Source: Mycolicibacterium sp. CBMA 234 (GTDB lineage Bacteria; Actinomycetota; Actinomycetes; Mycobacteriales; Mycobacteriaceae). Taken from it: a stretch of DNA of 64,000 nucleotides. Numbering within the stretch: position 1 is the first letter of the stretch; each line of letters begins with the position of its first letter. The stretch covers positions 62,001 to 126,000 of the forward strand of contig NZ_MPKW01000018.1 in the NCBI RefSeq assembly GCF_009729415.1. The letters run 5' to 3'. The translations under genes and the position numbers were made by a program. Below the pieces are notes generated by a model. It did no database searches and was not told the origin of the DNA. It saw only the letters and a program-made list of their open reading frames with translations. Below are positions 26,072-35,005 of the stretch, one piece after another.

Positions 26072-27049
26072 ATGAACAACGAATGGGAATGCGCCGTCGT
26101 CGGTGGCGGCGCGGCGGGGCTCAGCGCCGCCTTGGTGCTGGGACGGGCCAGACGCCGCACGCTCGTCATCGACGCCGGTGAACCGAGCAACGGCGTGGCG
26201 CACGGCATCGGGGGACTGCTGGGTCACGACGGCCGGCCCCCGGCCGACCTCTACGCCGACGGGCGCGCGGAGCTCGCGAAATACCCGTCGGTGCAGTTCG
26301 CGCGGGGTCAGGTGACGGTCGCGGCACAGGACGGCCAGAGCTTCCGGCTGGAACTGGCCGACGGCACCGTGCACCATGCCCAGCGGGTCCTGCTGGCGAC
26401 CGGCATGCACTACGACCACGCGGCCATTCCGGGGATGGACGATCTCTGGGGCCGGTCGGTGTTCCACTGCCCGTTCTGTCACGGGTGGGAAACACGGGAT
26501 CAGGCGTTGGCGGTCCTCGCCGAGGGCGACCGGGCCGTGCATATGGCGCTGCTGCTGCGGGCCTGGACCGACGACATCGTCGTCCTCACCAACGGACCGA
26601 CCGGGCTGGATGAGCAGCAGTACCAAGCCTTGACCGATGCCGGCGTGAGTGTCGACGAACGCGAGATCGTCGAATTCGCCTCGCACGACGGCACATTGGC
26701 CGCCGTGGTGTTCGCCGAAGGTGAGGAGCTCAAGCGCGAGGGCGTGCTGGTGGCCAGCGCATTGCGCCAACGATCCGACCTGGCAACGCAACTCGGTGTC
26801 CGGATGGCCCCGGCTGGTCGGGTGGTCGTCGACCCGGTGCTGATCGATCAGCTCAACCGCACCTCGGTGCCCGGCGTCTTCGCTGCCGGCGACGTATGCA
26901 CCGAGATGCCCAAAGTGGCCGCGGCGATCGCCGACGGTTCCGCTGCCGGCACAGCCATCGTGCAGAGTCTGCTACACGACCAATTCGGTTTGCCCGTCAT
27001 GCCCTGGCCCGACTTTGATCTACAGGAGGAAACCGATGTCCGTCGCTGA
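26072..27049 (+). CDS. Thioredoxin-reductase-like FAD/NAD(P) oxidoreductase
   Basis: A 325-residue flavoprotein of the two-dinucleotide-binding-domain family. The FAD motif is VVGGGAAGLSAALVLGRA (residues 9-26), the redox motif is FHCPFCHGWE near 132-141, and the terminal FAD motif is VPGVFAAGDVCTEMPKVAAA. CPFC in place of the CATC of true thioredoxin reductase, followed by HGWE, is the pattern of TrxR-like oxidases such as the dithiol oxidase GliT. The NADPH-site motif GxGxxA is altered (VLAEGDRAVH), so NADPH use is doubtful. The gene overlaps the methyltransferase gene by 14 nt, making a two-gene operon divergent from the XRE-cupin regulator. Confidence 0.87.
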   Translation: MNNEWECAVVGGGAAGLSAALVLGRARRRTLVIDAGEPSNGVAHGIGGLLGHDGRPPADLYADGRAELAKYPSVQFARGQVTVAAQDGQSFRLELADGTVHHAQRVLLATGMHYDHAAIPGMDDLWGRSVFHCPFCHGWETRDQALAVLAEGDRAVHMALLLRAWTDDIVVLTNGPTGLDEQQYQALTDAGVSVDEREIVEFASHDGTLAAVVFAEGEELKREGVLVASALRQRSDLATQLGVRMAPAGRVVVDPVLIDQLNRTSVPGVFAAGDVCTEMPKVAAAIADGSAAGTAIVQSLLHDQFGLPVMPWPDFDLQEETDVRR

Positions 27050-27665
27050 GAACCCGCAGGAGCACTGGGAAGGCCGCTACGCGGAGAAGCCGCAGATGTG
27101 GAGCGGGCGGGTCAATGCCCATGTCGCGACCATCGCCGGCGAACTGACCCCGGGCCGGGCCCTCGATCTCGGCTGCGGCGAAGGGGCCGATGCGATCTGG
27201 CTTGCCACCAACGGCTGGCAAGTGGTGGCGGTCGACATCGCCACCAATGCGCTCGACCGTGCCCGCGCCGCCGCCGAAGCAGGAGGAGTGGCCGAGCGTA
27301 TCGACTTCCAGCACCACGACCTGTCCGACAGTTTCCCGGCGGGAAGCTTCGATCTGGTGTCGGCACAGTTCCTGCACTCGACCGTCCGTTTGGACCGCCG
27401 GCAAATTCTGAAAAACGCGGCAGCCGCTGTCGCCGTAGGCGGCAACCTGCTGATCGTTGATCATGGCGAGCCACCGCCGTGGGCGACGAAGCACATCCAT
27501 GACCACTACTTTCAGTCTCCGCAGGAGGTTCTCAGCGAACTCGGACTGCCGGAGGACAGCTGGCAGCCGCAGCACGTCGGTACCCTGGAGCGCGACGCCG
27601 TCGGACCGGCTGGCGAATCCGCAATTTTGCGGGACAATCTGATTGTTCTGCGCCGTACGCACTGA
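27036..27665 (+). CDS. SAM-dependent class I methyltransferase
   Basis: A 209-residue class I methyltransferase (TehB/thiopurine-type short form). Motif I is ALDLGCGEGADAIWLATNGW (about 35-54), the acidic end of beta-2 is VVAVDIATNALDRARAA, and motif IV is FDLVSAQFLHSTVRLDR. The opening segment (EHWEGRYAEKPQMWSGRVNA) is typical of enzymes acting on small thiols, chalcogens or toxic molecules. AGGAGG lies 6 nt before ATG 27036, inside the flavoprotein gene. Pairing with a GliT-like flavoprotein suggests thiol detoxification (inference). Confidence 0.87.
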   Translation: MSVAENPQEHWEGRYAEKPQMWSGRVNAHVATIAGELTPGRALDLGCGEGADAIWLATNGWQVVAVDIATNALDRARAAAEAGGVAERIDFQHHDLSDSFPAGSFDLVSAQFLHSTVRLDRRQILKNAAAAVAVGGNLLIVDHGEPPPWATKHIHDHYFQSPQEVLSELGLPEDSWQPQHVGTLERDAVGPAGESAILRDNLIVLRRTH

Positions 27666-27680
27666 TCGGAGGTAGCCAGG

Positions 27681-28031
27681 TTGCTCAAGCACCGGCTGGA
27701 CTTCCGCTCGGTAGCGGAGTCGATGCTGCTGGTGACGGCTTGCCTGTGCTTGGTGTTGGGCGTCCGTCAGGCACTCGAGCTCCTGACGGATGCGGCGGCC
27801 AACTCGCTCGCGTCCTCCGGTGACTGGACGTTGGGGCCGGCCGCCGCGCTGCTGGTGTACGGGCCTCAGCAGGTATGGAAATCCTGGGCGATCACGGCAC
27901 CGGCGATCTTGGTGCTCGGCGCCGGGTTGGCCATCGCTCGCACGTACTTGCGTGGCCCGCGCTGGCTGGAGCTGTCGTTGCTGGTGTACGGCGTCATCGT
28001 CGTCCTGGACGCGCTGGTCGCGGCGCTCTGA
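27681..28031 (+). CDS. Small hydrophobic membrane protein
   Basis: A 116-residue protein with three probable membrane helices: about 14-36 (MLLVTACLCLVLGVRQALEL), about 68-86 (SWAITAPAILVLGAGLAIAR) and about 95-114 (LELSLLVYGVIVVLDALVAA). No family recognised. Starts at TTG 27681, with GGAGG 9 nt upstream. It is 15 nt after the methyltransferase, so probably in that operon, and it ends 8 nt before the rnpB -10 element. Confidence 0.65.
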   Translation: MLKHRLDFRSVAESMLLVTACLCLVLGVRQALELLTDAAANSLASSGDWTLGPAAALLVYGPQQVWKSWAITAPAILVLGAGLAIARTYLRGPRWLELSLLVYGVIVVLDALVAAL

Positions 28032-28039
28032 CCAGCTGA

Positions 28040-28045
28040 TATCGT
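28040..28045 (+). promoter_or_regulatory. Candidate -10 of rnpB
   Basis: TATCGT ends about 6 nt before the inferred 5' end of RNase P RNA, at the position of a -10 box. No clear -35 was seen. Confidence 0.5.
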
Positions 28046-28049
28046 AGTC

Positions 28050-28450
<401 letters not shown>

Positions 28451-28453
28451 CCG

Positions 28454-29974
28454 CTACTTCTTCACTTTGCTCATCGCGCGCGCCAGCGCCTTGAGGGCGG
28501 CGTCCAACTGCAGCCGGGCATGCTCGGCGACCTCGGCCTCCTGCTGGTGCAGGATGCCGTAGGTGAAGGTGTCTTCGCCCGCGGCGTGGGCTGCGTCGGT
28601 CTGCTGCACCAGGTGCGCGCGGCTGACGTAGCTGTCCTGGTGGTCGCCCAACAGCGTCTGAATGTCCTTGGCGCAGTCCGCCACCTTCGACTCACCCATT
28701 GCGGCGGCTGTGTAGCGAAGCCGCTTGGCGCCCTTGCGAATTCGGTGTAGGGCCTCGTCGCTGTCGTCGGCCCCGGCCGCTTCGGCGCCCTCGGCGCGGC
28801 GCACTGACTTGCGGACACGGCGGTACGCGCCGGCGACCGTCACCGGCTTCGCGTCCTCCTCGGCGGCGGCCGGCTGGCTGCCGTCGACGACGATCGCGTC
28901 CAATGCGTCGAGCAGCCGGAAGTACCGCTCCGACCGCATGGCCGTCAGAGACCGGCGCAACCCGGATTGGTAGCGCCGCTGCGAACCGTCGACCAGCCGC
29001 TCGTGGACCTGTCCACGGACCAACTCCGGCGCCAGCCCGCCGAGGGCATGTTCGTAACGCTGCGCCAGCACCTCAGCGTCCCGCGCGGTGCCGAGGACCC
29101 CGGCCAACAGTTTCAGCTCGTCGAGCACCCAATCGCGGTCACCCAGACCGCCGGTGCCCTGCAACAGGCTGCGAATCTTGCGGATGGTGACCCGCATCTG
29201 GTGCACCGAGTCGAAGGCGTCGGCGCGCACCGCGCGGTCCCAGCTGATCAATTCGGCCACGTGCGCCGCGATGGCGCGGTGCACCTTGTCCGTCGGCTCG
29301 GGGGGTGGCGTGACGGTGTCGTCACCGCGGTCAACGGACTGGGCGGCGGCCAGCACCTTGGCCAGCTTGGACCCGTGGCCCGCGGGCTCCGCGCCGGCGT
29401 CGAAGAGCCGGTTGGCCAGCCGGTCCAGCGCGTCGGCGCCCGAATCTGCGACCCCCGAACTGGTGCTGCCAGCCAGTTCGAGCTCCCACTCCCGCCAGTT
29501 CTGCAGTGACTCACCGGCGGTGGCCGTGACGCGGTCGTCGCAGAACTCGGCGACTGCGGTGTCGTCCGGTCCGTACAGCATGGAGACTGTCCGCTCGGTT
29601 TCGATACGCGCGACGGGGTGCAACGGCCGGTCGCGGACGATGGCCAGCACGATGTCTTGCAGCTCGGCGGGCACGCCCTCGCGGGCACCGGTGAGCGGCA
29701 ACCGGACTTCGGTGCGCGCGTCGGCCCCCGCGGGCAGCTTGAGATGCCAGCCGGCGTCGGTGCCGCCGGTGCGACGTCGCAGGGTGATCTTGTGTGCCGC
29801 GAGGTCATGGTTCGAGGTGTCGAAGTACACCGCGTCGAGATGTGCGACTGGCAGCTGTTCGACCCGGCCGACGGCCGACAAACCGTCGAACGACGGCGAC
29901 ACCGTGCTGTCGACCACAGCGAACTTTCGTTCAATCTCGATGTGGCGGGACGGTTTACGTTTGCCAGCGGCCAT
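28454..29974 (-). CDS. CYTH-CHAD domain polyphosphate-related protein
   Basis: A 506-residue two-domain protein. The N-terminal CYTH (triphosphate tunnel) domain, about 1-200, opens with EIERKF, the ExExK signature, and continues with charged tunnel strands (AVYFDTSNHDLAAHKITLRR, GWHLKLPAG). The C-terminal CHAD domain, about 225-500, is helical with conserved His/Arg/Lys (VHQMRVTIRKIRSLL, LHRIRKGAKRLRYTAAAMG). CYTH domains hydrolyse or bind triphosphates and CHAD binds inorganic polyphosphate, so polyphosphate turnover is the probable role. It corresponds to Rv2226. ATG 29974 has AAGG at 5 nt; ATG 29986 is an alternative. Confidence 0.9.
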   Translation of the reverse strand: MAAGKRKPSRHIEIERKFAVVDSTVSPSFDGLSAVGRVEQLPVAHLDAVYFDTSNHDLAAHKITLRRRTGGTDAGWHLKLPAGADARTEVRLPLTGAREGVPAELQDIVLAIVRDRPLHPVARIETERTVSMLYGPDDTAVAEFCDDRVTATAGESLQNWREWELELAGSTSSGVADSGADALDRLANRLFDAGAEPAGHGSKLAKVLAAAQSVDRGDDTVTPPPEPTDKVHRAIAAHVAELISWDRAVRADAFDSVHQMRVTIRKIRSLLQGTGGLGDRDWVLDELKLLAGVLGTARDAEVLAQRYEHALGGLAPELVRGQVHERLVDGSQRRYQSGLRRSLTAMRSERYFRLLDALDAIVVDGSQPAAAEEDAKPVTVAGAYRRVRKSVRRAEGAEAAGADDSDEALHRIRKGAKRLRYTAAAMGESKVADCAKDIQTLLGDHQDSYVSRAHLVQQTDAAHAAGEDTFTYGILHQQEAEVAEHARLQLDAALKALARAMSKVKK

Positions 29975-30057
29975 GTTCACCTTCATCTACGACCCGGGAC
30001 GGGCAGTACCAACGCTGCCACCAGCCTGCCACATCGCAGCGCGATGCCCGCTCCCGA

Positions 30058-30063
30058 TAACGT
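30058..30063 (+). promoter_or_regulatory. Candidate leaderless -10 of the enoyl-CoA hydratase gene
   Basis: TAACGT ends 8 nt before ATG 30072, with no ribosome-binding site between. Confidence 0.4.
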
Positions 30064-30071
30064 CTTGACCC

Positions 30072-30851
30072 ATGACCGAATTCGAGACGCTGAAGTTCGC
30101 CCAGTCCGGTGCCGTCGTGAATATCGTGCTCGATCGGCCCGAGGCGGCCAACGGCATGAACGACGCCCTCACGCGCGATCTCGCGGCGGCCGCCGCGCTG
30201 TGCGACACCCCGGCGGTCAAGGTCGTCACCCTGACTGGTGCCGGCCGGTTCTTCTGCGCCGGCGGAGACCTGAAAGCGATGGCGGCCGCTGCCGATCCCG
30301 GCGCGTTCGTCAAAGGCATCGCCGACGATCTGCACCGCGCCATGTCGACGTTCGCTCGCATGAATGCGGTGCTGATCACCGCTGTCAATGGGGTGGCCGC
30401 CGGCGCGGGCTTCCCGCTGGGCGTGTCCGGTGATCTGGTGCTGGCCGCCGAATCAGCGTCATTCACCATGGCGTACACCAAGGCCGGCCTGAGCCCGGAC
30501 GGCGGATCGTCGTACGTGCTGCCGCGGCTGATCGGCCTGCGCCGCACCCAGGAACTGATGATCACCAACCGGGTGCTCAAGGCCGCCGAGGCCGCGGACT
30601 GGGGCCTGCTCACGCGCGTCGTCCCCGATGCTGAGCTGCCCGCCGCGCTGGCGGAACTGGCCGCCGAGGTCGCCACCCAGCCGGGCGGCTCGAACGCCGC
30701 GGTCAAGCAGCTGCTGCTGACCACCTACGGCGCCGACTACGAGACGCAGCTGGAGCGCGAGGGCCGGGCTATCGCCAAGTGCGCAGGGTCGGCCGACGGT
30801 AAAGAGGGCGTCGCCGCCTTCGTCGGCAAGCGCAAGCCGGAATTCGTCTAG
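30072..30851 (+). CDS. Enoyl-CoA hydratase/isomerase family protein
   Basis: A 259-residue crotonase-fold protein acting on an acyl-CoA thioester. The oxyanion-hole segments are FFCAGGDLKAM (about 58-68) and NGVAAGAGFPLGVSGDLVLA (about 104-123). At the position of the second catalytic Glu of classical hydratases it has Asp (AGLSPDGGSSYVLPRLIG). That pattern belongs more to isomerases of the PaaG/EchA type than to beta-oxidation hydratases, so the reaction is uncertain. Stands alone between the CYTH-CHAD gene (divergent) and panB (convergent, with a strong hairpin between). Confidence 0.85.
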   Translation: MTEFETLKFAQSGAVVNIVLDRPEAANGMNDALTRDLAAAAALCDTPAVKVVTLTGAGRFFCAGGDLKAMAAAADPGAFVKGIADDLHRAMSTFARMNAVLITAVNGVAAGAGFPLGVSGDLVLAAESASFTMAYTKAGLSPDGGSSYVLPRLIGLRRTQELMITNRVLKAAEAADWGLLTRVVPDAELPAALAELAAEVATQPGGSNAAVKQLLLTTYGADYETQLEREGRAIAKCAGSADGKEGVAAFVGKRKPEFV

Positions 30852-30913
30852 CGAGGAGAGTGAGGGCTGTGCACGGCAGATAGCGGATTTGCGTGCGCAG
30901 CCCTCACCCTCGC
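30851..30913. terminator. Bidirectional hairpin between echA-type gene and panB
   Basis: Arms at 30851-30874 and 30893-30913 pair over about 20 bp with a 3-nt bulge and one mismatch (core GTGAGGGCTG/CAGCCCTCAC); the loop is about 18 nt. It sits exactly between the two convergent stops. Confidence 0.7.
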
Positions 30914-30915
30914 GC

Positions 30916-31761
30916 TCAGTAGGAGTGTTCCTCGGCGGGGAACACGCTGGAGGCCACCTCGGTGGCGTATTGGCGTGCGGCGCGGCCCAATTCGGCACCG
31001 ACGTCACCGAAGCGCTTGACGAACTTGGCGGTCTTACCGGCCGTCATGCCGGCCATGTCCTGCCACACCAGCACCTGCGCATCGCAGTTGGAGCCGGCGC
31101 CGATGCCGACGGTCGGGATGGTCAGCTTGCCGGTGATCTGAGTGGCCAGTTCAGCGGGCACCATCTCCAGCACAACGGCGATGGCGCCGGCTTCGGCGAC
31201 CGCGATGGCGTCGTGGATGGTCTGGTCGCCGGCGTCACCACGGCCTTGCACGCGGAAGCCGCCGAGCCCGTTGACGCTCTGCGGGGTGAAACCGATGTGG
31301 GCGACGACGGGGATGCCGGCCTGGGTCAGTGCGGCGATCTGGTCAACCATCCGCTCACCGCCCTCCAGCTTGACCGCGTGCGCACCGGTTTCCTTCATGA
31401 AGCGGGTCGCCGTCGCGAGGGCCTGGGCGGGGCCGGCCTCATAGCTGCCGAACGGCAGGTCGGCGACCACCAGCGCGTGCGGGGCACCCTTGACCACTGC
31501 GCGGGCGAGGGGGATCAGCTCATCGATGCTGATCGGCAGGGTGGTGTCGTAGCCGTAGACCACGTTGGCCGCTGAATCGCCGACGAGCAGCACGGGAATC
31601 TCGGCTTCGTCGAAAATCCGGGCGGTCGAGTAGTCGTAGGCCGTGAGCATCGCCCACTTGTGGCCTTCGGCCTTCCATTTCGCCAGGTGATGGGTACGCA
31701 CCTTGGTACGCGGGGTGTTACAGACAGACTCCGGGGCAGCGCCGTAAAGCTGATCAGACAT
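30916..31761 (-). CDS. panB: 3-methyl-2-oxobutanoate hydroxymethyltransferase PanB
   Basis: A 281-residue enzyme that adds the one-carbon unit from 5,10-methylene-tetrahydrofolate to alpha-ketoisovalerate, the first step to pantothenate. TIM-barrel motifs: [38 protein letters not shown] with the Mg-binding Asp residues, [10 protein letters not shown], and [19 protein letters not shown]. The general-base Glu is in [13 protein letters not shown] 31761 (SDQLYGAAP) is preferred to an ATG four codons upstream. Matches Rv2225. panC and panD are not in the window. Confidence 0.95.
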   Translation of the reverse strand: MSDQLYGAAPESVCNTPRTKVRTHHLAKWKAEGHKWAMLTAYDYSTARIFDEAEIPVLLVGDSAANVVYGYDTTLPISIDELIPLARAVVKGAPHALVVADLPFGSYEAGPAQALATATRFMKETGAHAVKLEGGERMVDQIAALTQAGIPVVAHIGFTPQSVNGLGGFRVQGRGDAGDQTIHDAIAVAEAGAIAVVLEMVPAELATQITGKLTIPTVGIGAGSNCDAQVLVWQDMAGMTAGKTAKFVKRFGDVGAELGRAARQYATEVASSVFPAEEHSY

Positions 31762-31908
31762 CGTCGTCCTCAAATGTGTTGGTCGGTTCGAACCTCGAGG
31801 CCCATCTGGGTCCCCGGGACGTGTGACGGGGTCAAGTCTGCCACTGCCAGGCCCTCAGGTGAACGACACGTGAAGTGGATTACCTCACATTGGGTTAAGC
31901 CCGCCGCC

Positions 31909-31914
31909 TACGAT
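31909..31914 (+). promoter_or_regulatory. Candidate leaderless -10 of the wax ester/TAG synthase gene
   Basis: TACGAT ends 7 nt before ATG 31922, with no Shine-Dalgarno. Confidence 0.45.
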
Positions 31915-31921
31915 CACGCGC

Positions 31922-33325
31922 ATGGCCGGATACCAGCGCCTGAGCGGACTCGACGCCAGCTTCCTCTATCTCGAAACCGCTGTGCAGCCGCTGCATGTCT
32001 GTTCGGTGCTGGAGCTGGACGCCTCGACCATCCCGGGCGGCTACACCTTCGACACGATGCGTCAGATGCTGGGCGAGCGCATCGCCGCCATGCCGCAGTT
32101 CCGGGAGAAGCTGGCGGATTCACCGCTGAACCTCGACCACCCGGTGTGGGTGGAGGACATGGACTTCGACATCGACCGGCATGTGCACCGGATCGGGCTG
32201 CCTGCCCCGGGTGGGCGCGCCGAGCTGGCCGAGATCTGCGGCCACATCGCCGCCCTGCCGCTGGACCGCAGCCGCCCGCTGTGGGAGATGTGGGTGATCG
32301 AGAACATCGCCGGGACCGACGCCCACGACGGCGGCCGGCTGGCGGTCATGACCAAGATGCACCACGCCGGGATCGACGGCGTCACCGGCGCGAACATCAT
32401 GTCGCAGCTGTGCACCCTGGAGCCGGATGCGCCGGCACCTGCGCCGGTCGCCGGCATCGGCACCGCCTCCGAGCTGGAGATCGCGGTGGGTGGCGCGGTC
32501 AAATACTTCACGCGGCCGCTGAAGCTGGCCAACGTGCTGCCGTCGACGGCCACCACCGTCATCGACACCGTGCGGCGGGCGGCCAAGGGACTGACCATGG
32601 CCGCGCCGTTCGCCGCGCCCAAGACGGCGTTCAACGTCAACGTCACCGGGCACCGCAACGTGGCCTTCGCCCAGCTGGACCTCGAGGACATCAAGCTGGT
32701 CAAGAACCACTTCCGAGTCAAGGTCAACGACGTCGTGCTGGCCCTGGTGTCCGGGGCGCTGCGGCGCTACCTGTTGAACCGGGACGCGCTGCCGGAGTCG
32801 ACCTTGGTGGCCATGTGCCCGGTCTCGGTGCACGGCAAATCTGATCGCCCCGGCCGCAACCAGGTGTCCGGCATGTTCTCATCGCTGCAGACCACCATCG
32901 AGGACCCCGTTGAGCGGCTTCGGGCCATCGCCGAGGCCAGTACCGTTGCGAAACAACACAGTTCGGCGATCAGTGCGACGCTGCTGCAGGACTGGTCACA
33001 GTTCGCCGCCCCATCGGTCTTCGGCGCGGCGATGCGCGTGCTGGCCGTGACCAAGCTGGCCGAGGCCAAGCCCGTGCACAACCTCGTCGTCTCCAACGTG
33101 CCCGGCCCGCAGGAGCCGCTCTACATGCTCGGCGCCGAGGTCAAGGCCATGTACCCGCTGGGGCCGCTGTTCCACGGATCCGGCCTGAACATCACCGTGA
33201 TGTCGCTCAACGGCACTTTGGACGTCGGCCTCATCTCGTGCCCGGAGCTGGTTCCGGACCTGTGGGAGATGGCCGACGAATTCGCGGCCGAGTTGGACGA
33301 TCTCGTCGCCGCGACCCGTGGCTGA
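31922..33325 (+). CDS. Wax ester synthase/diacylglycerol acyltransferase (WS/DGAT)
   Basis: A 467-residue bifunctional acyl-CoA:alcohol/diacylglycerol O-acyltransferase that makes triacylglycerol or wax ester storage lipid. The catalytic motif HHxxxDG is KMHHAGIDGVTG near residue 145. Other family signatures are the N terminus RLSGLDASFLYLET, PLDRSRPLWEMWVIE, and the C-terminal VSNVPGPQEPLYMLGAEVKA. Length is normal for mycobacterial Tgs proteins. In M. tuberculosis no such gene lies between panB and caeA as I recall, so it is an extra gene here. It is divergent from panB (160-bp intergenic region). Confidence 0.93.
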   Translation: MAGYQRLSGLDASFLYLETAVQPLHVCSVLELDASTIPGGYTFDTMRQMLGERIAAMPQFREKLADSPLNLDHPVWVEDMDFDIDRHVHRIGLPAPGGRAELAEICGHIAALPLDRSRPLWEMWVIENIAGTDAHDGGRLAVMTKMHHAGIDGVTGANIMSQLCTLEPDAPAPAPVAGIGTASELEIAVGGAVKYFTRPLKLANVLPSTATTVIDTVRRAAKGLTMAAPFAAPKTAFNVNVTGHRNVAFAQLDLEDIKLVKNHFRVKVNDVVLALVSGALRRYLLNRDALPESTLVAMCPVSVHGKSDRPGRNQVSGMFSSLQTTIEDPVERLRAIAEASTVAKQHSSAISATLLQDWSQFAAPSVFGAAMRVLAVTKLAEAKPVHNLVVSNVPGPQEPLYMLGAEVKAMYPLGPLFHGSGLNITVMSLNGTLDVGLISCPELVPDLWEMADEFAAELDDLVAATRG

Positions 33326-33385
33326 CGGCGCGCACGGTAGCGCCCTCATCAGGTCAGACCGGCGCACATGGCACCATGGTCGACC

Positions 33386-34912
33386 ATGAACCTCAGACGG
33401 GGGAGCCTGGCCTTCGCAGCAACAATGGCCGTGGTCTTGGTGGGTGCGACGGGCTGCGGCCAGGTTATCGACGGGCACGCGGTGCGGGCTGTGCCGAAGC
33501 CGGGCTCGGCCCTGCAGTGGTCACCGTGCCAGACGACGACCGCCGACTCGCAGTCGCGGATTCCGAAGGGCGCCGAGTGCGCCATGCTGTCGGTGCCCGT
33601 CGACTACAGCAAGCCCGACGGTGACGTCGCGCAGTTGGCGTTGATCCGGATCAAGGCGACCGGCGACAAGATCGGGTCCCTGGTGATCAACCCGGGCGGC
33701 CCAGGGGAGTCGGGCATCAGCGCGGCGGTGTCGTTACTGAACAACATTCCGGACAGCGTGCGGCAGCGCTTTGACCTGGTTGGCTTCGACCCCCGCGGGG
33801 TCGGGTCCTCCAAGCCCGCAGTGTGGTGCAACTCCGACGCCGACAATGACCGGCAGCGGGCCGATCCGCAGGTTGACTACTCACCGGCCGGGGTCGCGCA
33901 CATCGAATCGCAGACCAAGGATTTCGTCCAGCGCTGCGTCGACAAGATGGGCAAGGATTTCCTGGCGAACGTCGGAACCGCCAGTGTCGCCAAGGATTTG
34001 GATGCCATCCGGGCCGCACTCGGCGACGACAAGCTGACCTACCTCGGCTACTCGTACGGCACCCGGATCGGCGCCCAGTACGCCGAGGACTTCCCGGACA
34101 AAGTCCGTTCGATGATCCTCGACGGTGCCGTCGACCCCAACGCAGATCCGATCGAGGCCGACATCAACCAGGCGGCCGCATTCCAGGGGGCGTTCAACAA
34201 CTACGCCGCCGACTGTGCGACCAACCCGGACTGCCCGCTCGGCACCGATCCGACGAAGATCAACGACGTCTACCACAGCCTGGTCGACCCGCTGGTCCAA
34301 AAGCCCGCTCCCACAAAGGATCCGCGTGGCCTGAGCTACGGCGACGCGCTGGTCGGCACCATCCTGCCGCTGTATTCGCCCGCTATGTGGAAGGACCTCA
34401 CCGCTGGGCTCACCGAGCTCAAGGGGGGCCACGGCGACATCATGCTCAAGCTCGCCGACGCGTACATGGGCCGCGATTCCGACGGTCACTACGACAACTC
34501 AACCGACGCCCGGGTGGCGGTCAATTGCGTTGACGAGCCGCCGGTGACCGACCGCGCCAAGGTCATTGACGAAGACAAGCGCACCCGCGAGGTGGCGCCG
34601 TTCATGAGCTACGGCCAGTTCACCGGCGACGCTCCGCTGGGCACCTGCGCGTTCTGGTCGGTGCCGCCGACGTCCAAGCCGCACGAGATCGCGGTCAAGG
34701 GACTGCCGCCGACGCTGGTGGTGTCGACGATCCACGATCCGGCGACGCCGTACAAGGCCGGCGTGGACCTGGCCAAGGAACTCGGCGGCGGCCTGCTGAC
34801 GTTCGACGGCACCCAGCACACCGTGGTGTTCCAGGGCAACACGTGCGTCGACGACCACGCCAGCAGCTATCTGATCAACGGCGCCGTGCCCGACGCCGGC
34901 GCGAAATGCTGA
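33386..34912 (+). CDS. caeA: CaeA/Hip1-type cell-envelope serine hydrolase (lipoprotein)
   Basis: A 508-residue secreted alpha/beta-hydrolase, the likely orthologue of Rv2224c (CaeA/Hip1), a cell-envelope serine protease/carboxylesterase. The lipobox GATGC lies near residues 23-27. The catalytic triad can be read: Ser in YLGYSYGTRIG, Asp in STIHDPATPYKAG, His in DGTQHTVVFQG. The oxyanion region is VINPGGPGESG and the lid domain follows LDGAVDPNADP. The C-terminal Cys residues are conserved in the tandem partner. ATG 33386 is preferred because the signal peptide begins there; ATG 33368 is possible. Confidence 0.9.
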   Translation: MNLRRGSLAFAATMAVVLVGATGCGQVIDGHAVRAVPKPGSALQWSPCQTTTADSQSRIPKGAECAMLSVPVDYSKPDGDVAQLALIRIKATGDKIGSLVINPGGPGESGISAAVSLLNNIPDSVRQRFDLVGFDPRGVGSSKPAVWCNSDADNDRQRADPQVDYSPAGVAHIESQTKDFVQRCVDKMGKDFLANVGTASVAKDLDAIRAALGDDKLTYLGYSYGTRIGAQYAEDFPDKVRSMILDGAVDPNADPIEADINQAAAFQGAFNNYAADCATNPDCPLGTDPTKINDVYHSLVDPLVQKPAPTKDPRGLSYGDALVGTILPLYSPAMWKDLTAGLTELKGGHGDIMLKLADAYMGRDSDGHYDNSTDARVAVNCVDEPPVTDRAKVIDEDKRTREVAPFMSYGQFTGDAPLGTCAFWSVPPTSKPHEIAVKGLPPTLVVSTIHDPATPYKAGVDLAKELGGGLLTFDGTQHTVVFQGNTCVDDHASSYLINGAVPDAGAKC

Positions 34913-35005
34913 GTGCCGCCGCAAGATAACTATTTGGTCACCGTCTGATTGCCGGGTTGTCTCCCTGCGTAACCGGACTTCAGCACGGTGCAGCGCCGTG
35001 CGAAC

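Noticed and set aside
10894..28031. Recent mobile element carrying the mce island
   Set aside because: No integrase, transposase, tRNA site or terminal repeats found; only the gene order is unusual.
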